Below are positions 28,067 to 36,343 of a stretch of DNA of 64,000 bases, piece by piece. This DNA is from Photobacterium frigidiphilum (lineage in GTDB: Bacteria > Pseudomonadota > Gammaproteobacteria > Enterobacterales > Vibrionaceae): NCBI RefSeq assembly GCF_003025615.1, contig NZ_PYMJ01000029.1:1-64000 (forward strand), given 5' to 3'. Below the pieces are notes generated by a model. The model was not told where the DNA came from. It was given only the letters and a program-made list of their open reading frames with translations, and did no database searches. The translations under genes and the position numbers were made by a program. How positions within the stretch are numbered: position 1 is the stretch's first letter; the number at the start of each line of letters is the position of its first letter.

Positions 28067-28093
28067 GTATGCAATATTTAGTATGCGTGTAAA

Positions 28094-29149
28094 TTATTCG
28101 TCGTCTTTACTTTCAATCACACCGTGCTGTTTTTTCCATTTTTCCCAGCGTTGGTAGGCCAGTTGCTGCATGTCAGTATTTTTATCGGCTTCATCGACAA
28201 TTTCTTCGCCCACTAAGCTTTCAAAAATATCTTCTAGCGTGACTAGCCCCTGCACAGTACCGTATTCATCAACCACCAGAATAAGCTGAGAGTGTTCTGT
28301 CATCAGTCGTTCAAATGCCTGTGGTACGCTTTGGTTGTTCATTACAACTGGGATCGGGCGCATTATGGCACCCAATTCTTTATTTCCATGGCCAGCTTGG
28401 CTTTCTGCAAATAACTCTAGGCGATGCACAAAGCCTAAAATATTGTCTTTTTGCTCGCTGTATACCAACGGACGGGAAAAAGGACTCTCTTTATGCTTTG
28501 ATAAAAATGTATTGATTGACTGCTCAGCTTCAACGCGAAAAAGTACTGGGCGAGGGGTCATGATCTTGGTCACGCTCACATCACGGAATTGCAGTAAGTT
28601 GGTCAGAATTTTAGACTCACCTTCTGCTAGTTCACCCGATTCTCTCGCTAACATTGCCATTGCTGATAATTCATCACGTAATTTTGGTTGCACATGACCA
28701 TGAGCTAAACGACGTGTGATTTGCTCTGATACCCAAACAAAAGGGGTTAATGCCCACACCATCCAATTAAGAATCGTTGACGCTGCTGGTGCCATTTGAC
28801 GCCAGTAGGTTGCCCCGAGAGTTTTTGGAATAATCTCAGAAAATAGCAGAATACCGAAGGTTAATACGGCAGAAAAAACACCGAGCCACTCACTACCAAA
28901 TACGACCGTTGCTTGGGCACCTGCTGTTGCTGCACCCACGGTATGAGCAATCGTATTTAGCGTTAAAATAGATGCCAATGGACGGTCAATATTCTCTTTT
29001 AAGGCAGCTAAACGCGGTGCTGCAGGGTGGTTTTGCTGGCGTAATGAACCAATATACGTTGGTGAAATACTAAGTAAAACCGCTTCTAAAACCGAGCAAA
29101 TAAACGAAACACCAATAGCAATTGTGATGTAAATCGTAAGGAGGATCAT
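28094..29149 (-). CDS. CNNM/DUF21 membrane protein with CBS pair
   Basis: 351 residues. N-terminal DUF21 domain with about four membrane segments (residues 1-150), then two CBS domains (about 190-315; KIMTPRPVLFRV and LILVVDEYGTVQGLVTLEDI). It ends soon after LVGEEIVDE and lacks the C-terminal CorC/HlyC transporter-associated domain of longer paralogues. Relatives are often labelled hemolysin; members of the family take part in Mg2+/Co2+ transport, so ion transport is more likely than hemolysis. Confidence 0.85.
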   Translation of the reverse strand: MILLTIYITIAIGVSFICSVLEAVLLSISPTYIGSLRQQNHPAAPRLAALKENIDRPLASILTLNTIAHTVGAATAGAQATVVFGSEWLGVFSAVLTFGILLFSEIIPKTLGATYWRQMAPAASTILNWMVWALTPFVWVSEQITRRLAHGHVQPKLRDELSAMAMLARESGELAEGESKILTNLLQFRDVSVTKIMTPRPVLFRVEAEQSINTFLSKHKESPFSRPLVYSEQKDNILGFVHRLELFAESQAGHGNKELGAIMRPIPVVMNNQSVPQAFERLMTEHSQLILVVDEYGTVQGLVTLEDIFESLVGEEIVDEADKNTDMQQLAYQRWEKWKKQHGVIESKDDE

Positions 29150-29378
29150 GCAAACCTGTCAGTGATAAATGTAGATAGACCTATATTAAGCGGTGTTGAG
29201 AGGAAGAAATACAACTATTTCACTAATGAGATTTGTAATGTTTTGTGAACTTGCGCTCAGTTTATGGTTAAAGAGTCCGCATATAGCCACATGATAGCTG
29301 ACAAACCTTTGCCACACGGGCTTATTTTGAATTAGAGTTGTGGCGTCTGAAGAACATAAACCTTAGAGGGGAAACCAA

Positions 29379-29651
29379 ATGAACAAGACTCAACTAATTG
29401 ACCAGATCGCAGAAAAAGCAGATCTATCAAAAGCGCAAGCTAAGCTAGCTTTGGAATCAACTCTTGAGGGCATTACTGGCGCGCTTAAAGACGGCGATCA
29501 AGTTCAGCTAATTGGCTTTGGTACATTTAAAGTAAATCACCGTGCTGCACGTACTGGTCGTAACCCACAGACTGGTCAAGAAATTCAAATTGCAGCAGCG
29601 AATGTTCCTGCATTTGTTTCCGGTAAAGCACTGAAAGATGCACTGAAGTAA
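29379..29651 (+). CDS. hupA: DNA-binding protein HU-alpha
   Basis: 90 residues. Nucleoid protein that bends and compacts DNA as a homo- or heterodimer with HU-beta. The signature GFGTFKVNHRAARTGRNPQTG with the DNA-inserting Pro is present. It starts MNKTQLIDQIAEKADLSKAQ, closer to HU-alpha than beta. Followed by a DUF1481 gene, as in E. coli (hupA-yjaH). Confidence 0.97.
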   Translation: MNKTQLIDQIAEKADLSKAQAKLALESTLEGITGALKDGDQVQLIGFGTFKVNHRAARTGRNPQTGQEIQIAAANVPAFVSGKALKDALK

Positions 29652-29659
29652 TCTATACT

Positions 29660-29692
29660 CCGCCAGGTAATATTATCTGGCGGTGTTTTCTT
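29660..29692 (+). terminator. Terminator-like hairpin after hupA
   Basis: ccgccag, 10-nt loop, ctggcgg, followed by tgttttctttt. It lies directly before the start of the DUF1481 gene, so read-through would be needed for co-expression. Confidence 0.8.
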
Positions 29693-29694
29693 TT

Positions 29695-30393
29695 ATGAAG
29701 CTTTTAGTTCCTCTTTTTTCTTTCCTTCTTCTAACTGGCTGTGTGGCTAGTTCTGTTCCTGAAAACCCTATCGCACCTATTCAAACTATCTCTGGTGGTG
29801 AAATCACTGGCGATACGACATCACTCTATTGGTACTCTCACCGACAAAAGCGCGCGATTCAATTATCAGAAGTGTTAATCGGGGGCGATGCTAGTCAATA
29901 TCAATCTGATTATCGTTGGCGTGAAGGCAAGTTGCGCGAGATGAAACGCCAGGGCACGCAATTACATGACGATGGATTAAAGTCGTTCACAATGCATGTG
30001 CGTTACGACACTGAAGGTAATGCTGTATTCCAGCGTTATACGGTGGCAGATACAGTATTACCATTATCTGATGCTCAACTTACTGAATTAAAGATTCAAG
30101 CCAATACTGCGATTGATCTGGTGAAGAATCAAAATAAGCAAGGTAAGTCATTAATTCAGGGGCGATGGGCTGGCAGTCGTTTCATGCGCTGTGGTGACAA
30201 TAGAGAGCTTGAAGTCGCTTTTCAGCCAACATTGTCAGATTCAATGTTGAAGCAAGTACAAGCACAATCCCAAGATGGCTTTATGGCAGTGAACGGTAAA
30301 ATACAGAAGAAAGCGTTGATAGCAGAACAACTGTTGTTGTTAAAAGGTAATACTCAGCAGTGTATTTACCCACCGAAATTATTGGATGAGTAA
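29695..30393 (+). CDS. DUF1481 lipoprotein (YjaH-like)
   Basis: 232 residues from ATG 29695; a GTG at 29683 lies inside the preceding hairpin and is unlikely. The signal peptide MKLLVPLFSFLLLTGCVASS has a lipobox (LLTGC), so it is probably an outer-membrane lipoprotein. DUF1481 proteins are unknown in function and follow hupA across enterics and vibrios. No strong ribosome binding site is visible. Confidence 0.88.
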   Translation: MKLLVPLFSFLLLTGCVASSVPENPIAPIQTISGGEITGDTTSLYWYSHRQKRAIQLSEVLIGGDASQYQSDYRWREGKLREMKRQGTQLHDDGLKSFTMHVRYDTEGNAVFQRYTVADTVLPLSDAQLTELKIQANTAIDLVKNQNKQGKSLIQGRWAGSRFMRCGDNRELEVAFQPTLSDSMLKQVQAQSQDGFMAVNGKIQKKALIAEQLLLLKGNTQQCIYPPKLLDE

Positions 30394-30423
30394 TACTTAA
30401 ATCTGTGGTTAAGAATCGATAAA

Positions 30424-30454
30424 AAAAACGCGCTGACATATCAGCGCGTTTTTA
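30424..30454. terminator. Bidirectional terminator between DUF1481 and purD
   Basis: A 10-bp GC stem (aacgcgctga/tcagcgcgtt) with a CATA loop, A-run before and T-run after, between convergent genes. Confidence 0.92.
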
Positions 30455-30530
30455 TTGATACAACGATGTGAATAATACCTAAGATGTTTACAGAAAATCA
30501 CTCAGGTTTCATTCTGTACCGAGCATATAG

Positions 30531-31820
30531 CTATGCTTCTAGCTCGCGTGCAATCGCACGGTAGCCAATGTCATCACGGTGGAACATGCCATCCCATGAT
30601 ATTTGTTTAGTAAGCGCGTAGGCACGTTTCTGGGCGTCAGAAACGCTATCACCCATTGCTGTTGCACATAAAACACGGCCACCGTTAGTCACGATAGCGC
30701 CATTGTTACTGGCTGTACCGGCTTGGAATACTTTTTCACCGGCAACGTCTTGTTGTGGAAGCCCTGAAATAATTGCGCCTTTTGCGTAATCGGCAGGGTA
30801 ACCACCAGCGGCTAAAACAATCCCCATAGCGGCACGTGGATCCCACTTCGATTCAACGGTATCCAGTTTCTGGTCAATAGCTGCAAGGCATAATTCAACA
30901 AGATCAGACTGTAGGCGTAACATGATTGGTTGTGTTTCAGGATCACCAAAACGGCAGTTGTACTCAATCACTTTTGGTGTGCCATCGGCCATCACCATCA
31001 AACCTGCATATAAGAAGCCGGTATAAGGTGTGCCTTCTGCTGCCATACCGCGCACGGTTGGGTAGATAACCTCTTCCATGACACGATTATGAATCGCTTG
31101 GGTAACAACAGGTGCAGGAGAGTATGCGCCCATGCCACCAGTGTTAGGGCCAGTATCGCCATTGCCGACACGTTTGTGATCTTGGCTGGTGGCCATAGGT
31201 AGTACATTTTTACCATCGACCATTACGATGAAACTTGCTTCTTCACCGTCGAGGAATTCTTCAATCACCACACGGTGACCAGCCTCGCCAAATGCATTGC
31301 CTGCAAGCATGTCGCGCACTGCGTTTTCTGCCTCTTGCAATGTCATCGCAACGATAACGCCTTTACCTGCTGCTAAGCCATCAGCTTTAACAACAATGGG
31401 GGCGCCTTTTTCTTGTAGATAAGCTAAAGCGGGCTCAATTTCAGTGAAGTTCTGATATTCAGCGGTAGGGATGTCATGGCGAGCAAGAAAGTCTTTAGTA
31501 AATGCTTTTGAGCCTTCAAGCTGAGCAGCCGCTTGCGTTGGACCAAAAATAGCTAAACCTGCCGCACGGAACGCATCAACCACACCAATAACGAGTGGCG
31601 CTTCAGGACCAACAATGGTTAGGTCTATCGTATTTTCTTTAGCAAAAGCGACTAATGCCTCGATGTCTTCAACACCAATAGCAACATTTTCGACTTTAGG
31701 TTCAAGAGCAGTACCAGGATTACCTGGAGCAACGAAAATAGTGTTTACGTCTGCAGATTGTGCCGTTTTCCACGCGAGTGCATGTTCACGACCACCATTA
31801 CCAATAATAAGAACTTTCAT
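30531..31820 (-). CDS. purD: Phosphoribosylamine-glycine ligase (GAR synthetase)
   Basis: ATP-grasp enzyme for step two of purine synthesis. 429 residues (E. coli 429). Starts MKVLIIGNGGREHALAWK; ATP-grasp lysine block PIVVKADGLAAGKGVIVA; the metal/ATP region RFGDPETQPIML. It is 122 bp downstream of purH on the same strand, with a small hairpin (gcccctgat/atcagaggc, about 31862-31886) between them, so a purHD operon is likely. Confidence 0.98.
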   Translation of the reverse strand: MKVLIIGNGGREHALAWKTAQSADVNTIFVAPGNPGTALEPKVENVAIGVEDIEALVAFAKENTIDLTIVGPEAPLVIGVVDAFRAAGLAIFGPTQAAAQLEGSKAFTKDFLARHDIPTAEYQNFTEIEPALAYLQEKGAPIVVKADGLAAGKGVIVAMTLQEAENAVRDMLAGNAFGEAGHRVVIEEFLDGEEASFIVMVDGKNVLPMATSQDHKRVGNGDTGPNTGGMGAYSPAPVVTQAIHNRVMEEVIYPTVRGMAAEGTPYTGFLYAGLMVMADGTPKVIEYNCRFGDPETQPIMLRLQSDLVELCLAAIDQKLDTVESKWDPRAAMGIVLAAGGYPADYAKGAIISGLPQQDVAGEKVFQAGTASNNGAIVTNGGRVLCATAMGDSVSDAQKRAYALTKQISWDGMFHRDDIGYRAIARELEA

Positions 31821-31942
31821 CGTAATTCTTCCCTAATGTTCAATGTACTTACTAAATAGAGAAGCCCCTGATGTCAATCAGAGGCATAGTATTCGTTTAA
31901 ACAGGTCAGCGAAATGCACTGGCCTTTTTTGCTATGTGCAAC

Positions 31943-33535
31943 TTAGTGGCGGAAGTGACGCATGCCAGTAAATAGCATTGCCATACCGTGTTCATCGGCT
32001 GCCGCGATAACTTCATTATCACGCATAGATCCACCCGGTTGGATAACACATTTAATACCAGCTTCAGCAGCGGCGTCTATGCCATCACGGAATGGGAAAA
32101 ATGCATCCGATGCCATTACACAACCTTCAACTTGAAGGCCTTCGTCAGCAGCTTTAATACCTGCAATTTTTGCAGAGTAAACACGGCTCATTTGGCCAGC
32201 ACCAACGCCAACAGTCATGTCACCTTTTGAGTAAACAATCGCATTAGATTTTACGTATTTTGCTACTTTCCAGCAGAACAATGCGTCTTTTAACTCTTCA
32301 GCGGTTGGTTGACGTTTAGAAACTACTTTAAGATCGTCAGCTGAGACCATGCCTTGGTCACGGTCTTGAACTAATAGACCGCCATTAACGCGCTTAACGT
32401 CAAAGCCTGTGGTTTTAGTTGACCATTCACCGCACTCAAGTAGACGAAGGTTTTTCTTCGCAGCAATGATTTCAATCGCTTCTGCTGATACTGAAGGCGC
32501 AATGATGACTTCAACGAACTGACGTTCAGTGATAGCCGTTGCTGTTACCGTATCGAGTTCGCGGTTAAAAGCAATGATGCCACCAAAGGCTGATGTTGGG
32601 TCAGTTTGATAAGCACGGTTGTACGCTTCTTGAACGTCTTTACCAAGTGCTACACCACAAGGGTTAGCGTGTTTAACGATCACACATGCTGGCTCATCGA
32701 ATTCTTTTACACACTCAAGGGCAGCGTCAGTATCGGCGATGTTGTTGTAAGAAAGTGCTTTGCCTTGAATTTGACGAGCAGTAGAGACTGACGCTTCTTC
32801 AGGGTTAGCTTCAACATAGAAAGCAGCAGCTTGGTGGCTGTTTTCGCCATAGCGCAGGTCTTGCTTCTTCTCGAACTGTTGGTTGAACGTGCGTGGGAAT
32901 TTGCTCTTGTTTTCAGGAGAAGGAGCATCACCATACGATGGCACCATAGTACCGAAGTAGTTAGCAATCATACCGTCGTAAGCGGCAGTATGTTCAAAGG
33001 CTGTAATTGCAAGATCAAAACGGGTTGCGTGAGTCAGCGAACCGTCATTTGTTGCCATTTCGGTTAATACGCGATCGTAGTCGTGCGCATTCACAATAAT
33101 CGTTACGTCTTTGTGGTTCTTCGCAGCTGAACGCACCATTGTTGGACCACCGATATCGATGTTCTCAACGGCATCTGCCAGTGTACAACCTTCTTTCGCC
33201 ACTGTTTCAGCAAATGGGTATAGGTTAACAACAACCATATCGATTGGTGCAATGCCATGTTCAGCCATGATGGCATCATCTTGACCACGACGACCAAGTA
33301 CACCGCCGTGTACTTTAGGATGCAGTGTTTTTACACGACCATCCATCATTTCTGGGAAGCCAGTATATTCAGAAACTTCAGTTACTTTGATATTCTTTTC
33401 TGCAAGTAGACGAGCAGTACCGCCAGTAGAAAGAATCTCTACGCCGCGGTTAGCAAGTGCTTGAGCGAATTCAACAATACCAGTTTTGTCTGACACGCTA
33501 ATAAGCGCACGGTGAACAGGACGAGCGTTTTCCAT
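31943..33535 (-). CDS. purH: Bifunctional AICAR transformylase / IMP cyclohydrolase
   Basis: Catalyses the last two steps to IMP. 530 residues from ATG 33535 (MENARPVHRALISVSDKTGI); an in-frame ATG at 33544 has the SD too close. The N-terminal MGS-like cyclohydrolase domain has STGGTARLL and GFPEMMDGRVKTLHPKVHGG. The C-terminal transformylase has KHANPCGVALG and FFPFRDGIDAAAEAGI. The long leader carries a PurR-box promoter and a perfect 14-bp hairpin. Confidence 0.98.
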   Translation of the reverse strand: MENARPVHRALISVSDKTGIVEFAQALANRGVEILSTGGTARLLAEKNIKVTEVSEYTGFPEMMDGRVKTLHPKVHGGVLGRRGQDDAIMAEHGIAPIDMVVVNLYPFAETVAKEGCTLADAVENIDIGGPTMVRSAAKNHKDVTIIVNAHDYDRVLTEMATNDGSLTHATRFDLAITAFEHTAAYDGMIANYFGTMVPSYGDAPSPENKSKFPRTFNQQFEKKQDLRYGENSHQAAAFYVEANPEEASVSTARQIQGKALSYNNIADTDAALECVKEFDEPACVIVKHANPCGVALGKDVQEAYNRAYQTDPTSAFGGIIAFNRELDTVTATAITERQFVEVIIAPSVSAEAIEIIAAKKNLRLLECGEWSTKTTGFDVKRVNGGLLVQDRDQGMVSADDLKVVSKRQPTAEELKDALFCWKVAKYVKSNAIVYSKGDMTVGVGAGQMSRVYSAKIAGIKAADEGLQVEGCVMASDAFFPFRDGIDAAAEAGIKCVIQPGGSMRDNEVIAAADEHGMAMLFTGMRHFRH

Positions 33536-33565
33536 TGCTACCATCTCTCTAAATACACGGTGAAT

Positions 33566-33617
33566 AGGATATTTCCCAAAACAACTGCACGATGTCGGTA
33601 GTCTTGGGAAATATCCT
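33566..33617 (-). promoter_or_regulatory. Perfect 14-bp hairpin in the purH 5' UTR
   Basis: aggatatttcccaa (33566-33579) and its exact reverse complement (33604-33617) enclose 24 nt. In the purH mRNA the hairpin ends about 30 nt before the start codon. It has no U-run behind it. I do not recognise it as a known riboswitch such as the ZTP motif. It could alternatively be a dyad operator for a protein. Confidence 0.6.
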
Positions 33618-33674
33618 CGGCTAAAATTGAAAAAGCCAAGCTTTCATTGAGCTGTAGAAGCATCTGTTGTGCGT

Positions 33675-33712
33675 ATTTTACATTAATTTCGGAGTGACGC
33701 AAACGTTTGCTC
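33675..33712 (-). promoter_or_regulatory. purHD promoter with PurR operator
   Basis: On the minus strand TTGCGT (33702-33697), a 16-bp spacer, and TAAAAT (33680-33675). The palindrome acgcaaacgtttgc (33697-33710) matches the PurR box, whose enteric consensus is ACGCAAACGTTTGCGT, and overlaps the -35, so purine-bound PurR would block polymerase. The site also lies 58 bp upstream of zntR on the other strand. Confidence 0.88.
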
Positions 33713-33769
33713 TTGGCTGTTTACTCTCTTTAACCTTGCAAAATTACAGAAGCATAGCGGAGTTGATAT

Positions 33770-34195
33770 ATGTATTTGATTGGGCAGCTCGCAAAATTAT
33801 GCGGGGTAAGTAACGATACACTGCGGTTTTATGAAAAAAATGGCTTAATGAAGCCCGCAGGGCGTAGCAATAGCGGTTATCGCTTATATAGTGAAGAAAA
33901 CTTGTCGCGCATAAATTTTATTATTAGAGCGAAAGCAATTGGATTGAGCCTAGATGAAATTCGAGAGTTATTGGGTATTCGACTAGAAGCCAGCCAGCAT
34001 AGCTGCGCAGAGGTAAAAGCCATCACTCAAACGAAGTTGGATGAAGTTGATATGAAAATCGCAGAATTAACGCGAATTCGAGTCGCATTGAAGAAACTCA
34101 ATGATGCCTGTTGTGGTCATGCTGACGATGATGCCAGCCATTGCTCTATCCTTGAGGCGCTTGATGAGCGAGACTGTTGCTCTACATTAGAGTAA
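33770..34195 (+). CDS. zntR: MerR-family Zn(II)-responsive regulator, ZntR-like
   Basis: 141 residues. N-terminal MerR HTH (IGQLAKLCGVSNDTLRFYEK), dimerisation coiled coil (about 75-110), and a metal-binding set of Cys79 (SCAEVK), Cys114-Cys115 (DACCGH), His117 and Cys125 (SHCSILEAL), close to ZntR. An additional CC pair near the C-terminus (RDCCSTLE) is not in E. coli ZntR. In E. coli ZntR twists the zntA promoter; no zntA is in this window. Zn over Cd/Pb/Cu specificity is inferred from the CC..C pattern. Confidence 0.85.
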   Translation: MYLIGQLAKLCGVSNDTLRFYEKNGLMKPAGRSNSGYRLYSEENLSRINFIIRAKAIGLSLDEIRELLGIRLEASQHSCAEVKAITQTKLDEVDMKIAELTRIRVALKKLNDACCGHADDDASHCSILEALDERDCCSTLE

Positions 34196-34229
34196 AGACA
34201 TTATCGAGTACAAAGCGCGGCTTTTTCTA

Positions 34230-34436
34230 TTATTCTTCCTCGGAAGATGTCGCTTCTTTGGCATTGCCAATGACATCTTTGGTGGTATCACGGAAAAAGT
34301 GGCCGGTTGCACGGGTGACATCGCGGGTGGTATGGCCGATTTCGGTGAAGCCATCTTTAATCCCTTTCTTCTCTTGAGCTGAGCATCCTATTAAAAGTAC
34401 GCTGCTTAATGTGATACACAAAAGTTGCTTTTTCAT
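34230..34436 (-). CDS. Small lipoprotein, entericidin-like in layout
   Basis: 68 residues. A signal peptide with lipobox LLIGCSAQEKK gives a mature lipoprotein of about 49 residues. The rest (GFTEIGHTTRDVTRATGHFF) is a likely amphipathic helix with Thr/His spacing, ending in EEE. Similar tiny lipoproteins flank stress loci, but I cannot name this family. It is convergent with zntR and divergent from ppnP. Confidence 0.7.
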   Translation of the reverse strand: MKKQLLCITLSSVLLIGCSAQEKKGIKDGFTEIGHTTRDVTRATGHFFRDTTKDVIGNAKEATSSEEE

Positions 34437-34608
34437 ATCGCCTCTTTTTGGTTCGTGAGATGAGTTAAATAAGATATTTTAATACGACGAACATTTCACT
34501 AAAAATTTAATGATTAACGTGATCTTACTTTTCCATAGGGGATAGCTTGGGTGTATAAACTGTGATAGCTTCAAAGTTAGTCAATAAAAATAAATGATAG
34601 GGAATATC

Positions 34609-34890
34609 ATGTTGAATGTTAATGAATATTTTGAAGGCCAAGTGAAATCAATCGGTTTTGAAGCTCAAGGCGATCGAGTGAGTGTTGGTGTTATGGCTGC
34701 TGGGGAATATACGTTTGGTACTGCTGCACCCGAGCGAATGACTGTGGTTAAAGGCTCGATGGATGTGAAGCGACCTGGCCATGTAGAATGGGAAACATTC
34801 AATGCCGGGGATGATTTTGAAGTGCCTGGCGATTCGTCATTCGAGGTGAAAATCACGTCATCGACGGCATATCTGTGTGACTATCTTTAA
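34609..34890 (+). CDS. ppnP: Pyrimidine/purine nucleoside phosphorylase (PpnP, DUF1255)
   Basis: 93 residues, a cupin-fold enzyme that phosphorolyses several nucleosides. Matches E. coli PpnP (94 residues) at NEYFEGQVKSIGF, SVGVMAAGEYTFGTAAPE and the C-terminal AYLCDYL. The start is ATG 34609, with AGGGA upstream; an ATG at 34594 would add five residues. Confidence 0.93.
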   Translation: MLNVNEYFEGQVKSIGFEAQGDRVSVGVMAAGEYTFGTAAPERMTVVKGSMDVKRPGHVEWETFNAGDDFEVPGDSSFEVKITSSTAYLCDYL

Positions 34891-34936
34891 TTTCTGGTGC
34901 TATATCGACTAAGTATAATGCTTGGTATCGCATCAT

Positions 34937-34967
34937 AAAAAGCTTCGTCTCTACGAAGCTTTTTTTA
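34937..34967. terminator. Bidirectional terminator between ppnP and malI
   Basis: aaaagcttcgt, CTCT loop, acgaagctttt followed by T run. Convergent genes on both sides. Confidence 0.9.
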
Positions 34968-35015
34968 TAGCCATTAAAAGGTAAATGGTTATAAGTTAAT
35001 GTTATATATCTGATT

Positions 35016-36047
35016 TTAGGCGGAATCACGCTTCAATAACGTCGGAGAAAGTATAATCCTTTGTGCTGAGCCTGTATTTTTCTTCATTCTTTCTAGTAAA
35101 CGCAAACCTGCTTGCTGGCCGATTTCTTTAGCGGGTGAGGTAACAAAGGTTAACGATGGCTGAGTAAGCTCTGCTTCGGGTACATCATCAAAACCGATTA
35201 ATGCCACTTGCTGACCAATGTAATTATCCTTACCAACACTACGATTCGCGCGGCGCACACCGTAAATAGCACCCAATGCTGTCGCTGGGCGGTGGCATAA
35301 AATGGCGGTAATTTTTGGCTGGTGGTTCAATAGGTGCTGCACAGCTTCAGCGGCTTCTTTTTGTGAATTGCCACATTCTAGCACCCAATCATTTTTGAAG
35401 GGCAAGCCGAATTGCATCAAGGTTGTACAATAGCCACCAATGCGTTCTGCACGCGTTAATGAATCGCTGCTTCCACCCACATAGGCAATATGGCGATGTC
35501 CCTGTTCAATAAGATACTGGGTTGCCATTTTAGAGGCGTGGCTATTATCAGGGCCTATGTAATCAATATCAAACTCGACTGATGCACGAGCCACACACAC
35601 TATCGGTACCTCGTGGGTCTCTGCCATGTCAATAATCGGTTGTGTAGAGCCCCTTACCGGGCTGAATACAATGCCTGCGACGCTTTGTTGCACCATTGAT
35701 TGAACACATTTCAAAAGTTTATCTGGTGAGTCGCCACACTGGGCTAAAAATAGCATATAGCCGTGTTTTTCTAGCTCTTCGCTGATCCCTGCCGTAATTT
35801 CGGTATAAAAAGGATCCGTAATGTCACGCAGGATCAAGCCGATCAAATTCGATTGGTTTGATCGTAGGTTAGCCGCCGCCTTATTTCTCACATAGCCAAG
35901 CTCATCAATGGCCTTATTGACCTTTTTGATGGTGGATTCAGATATCCTTCCTTTATGACCTAATACCAGTGACACGGTAGATACCGAGACCCCCGCGTAT
36001 TCTGCAACATCAGTGATTTTTATTTTTCGAGGGCTCATTAACAACAA
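35016..36047 (-). CDS. malI: LacI-family repressor MalI
   Basis: 343 residues. HTH ITDVAEYAGVSVSTVSLVLG with hinge KAAANLRSNQ, then a periplasmic-binding-like core with SSDSLTRAERIGGYC and LPFKNDWVLEC, segments nearly shared with E. coli MalI. It is divergent from malX over 296 bp containing three AAAACGTT-type sites, one of them the exact E. coli MalI operator. It likely represses malXY and itself; the inducer is unknown. ATG 36047 or 36038 (MSPRKIKITD) may be the start. Confidence 0.94.
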   Translation of the reverse strand: MLLMSPRKIKITDVAEYAGVSVSTVSLVLGHKGRISESTIKKVNKAIDELGYVRNKAAANLRSNQSNLIGLILRDITDPFYTEITAGISEELEKHGYMLFLAQCGDSPDKLLKCVQSMVQQSVAGIVFSPVRGSTQPIIDMAETHEVPIVCVARASVEFDIDYIGPDNSHASKMATQYLIEQGHRHIAYVGGSSDSLTRAERIGGYCTTLMQFGLPFKNDWVLECGNSQKEAAEAVQHLLNHQPKITAILCHRPATALGAIYGVRRANRSVGKDNYIGQQVALIGFDDVPEAELTQPSLTFVTSPAKEIGQQAGLRLLERMKKNTGSAQRIILSPTLLKRDSA

Positions 36048-36088
36048 CTTATGGAATTTATTAGCACGCCTTAGGGTGCATTATAACG

Positions 36089-36105
36089 AAGTAAAACGTT
36101 ATATC
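36089..36105. promoter_or_regulatory. Weak MalI-type site near malI
   Basis: gaagtaaaacgttatatc keeps the TAAAACGTTATA core but the right arm is changed. It lies 42 bp upstream of malI. Confidence 0.45.
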
Positions 36106-36192
36106 TATTTAACCATAACCTTATCAGGATCACAGTTTACATAATGTGTTTTACGTCGCGGTATTTACGTGATCAAAGTATCAAAAATAGTT

Positions 36193-36208
36193 GGTAAAAC
36201 GTTTTATC
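36193..36208. promoter_or_regulatory. MalI operator, malI side
   Basis: ggtaaaacgttttatc, a 16-bp palindrome with one arm base changed from the perfect copy at 36284. It is positioned about 145 bp upstream of malI, where autorepression could occur. Confidence 0.8.
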
Positions 36209-36283
36209 ATTATTTTAGTGAATGAGTAAAGCGCTGGCAAAGATGACTTATTAATCTATGTTGGCGTTTTTTTTAAATATTTT

Positions 36284-36299
36284 GATAAAACGTTTTATC
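36284..36299. promoter_or_regulatory. MalI operator at the malX promoter
   Basis: gataaaacgttttatc, a perfect palindrome identical to the known E. coli MalI operator. A candidate malX promoter TTGATA (36282-36287), 16 bp, TATACC (36304-36309) is overlapped by it. Confidence 0.9.
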
Positions 36300-36343
36300 A
36301 CATTATACCTACAACGATAATAAAAGGTTAGAGGTAGCCAATC

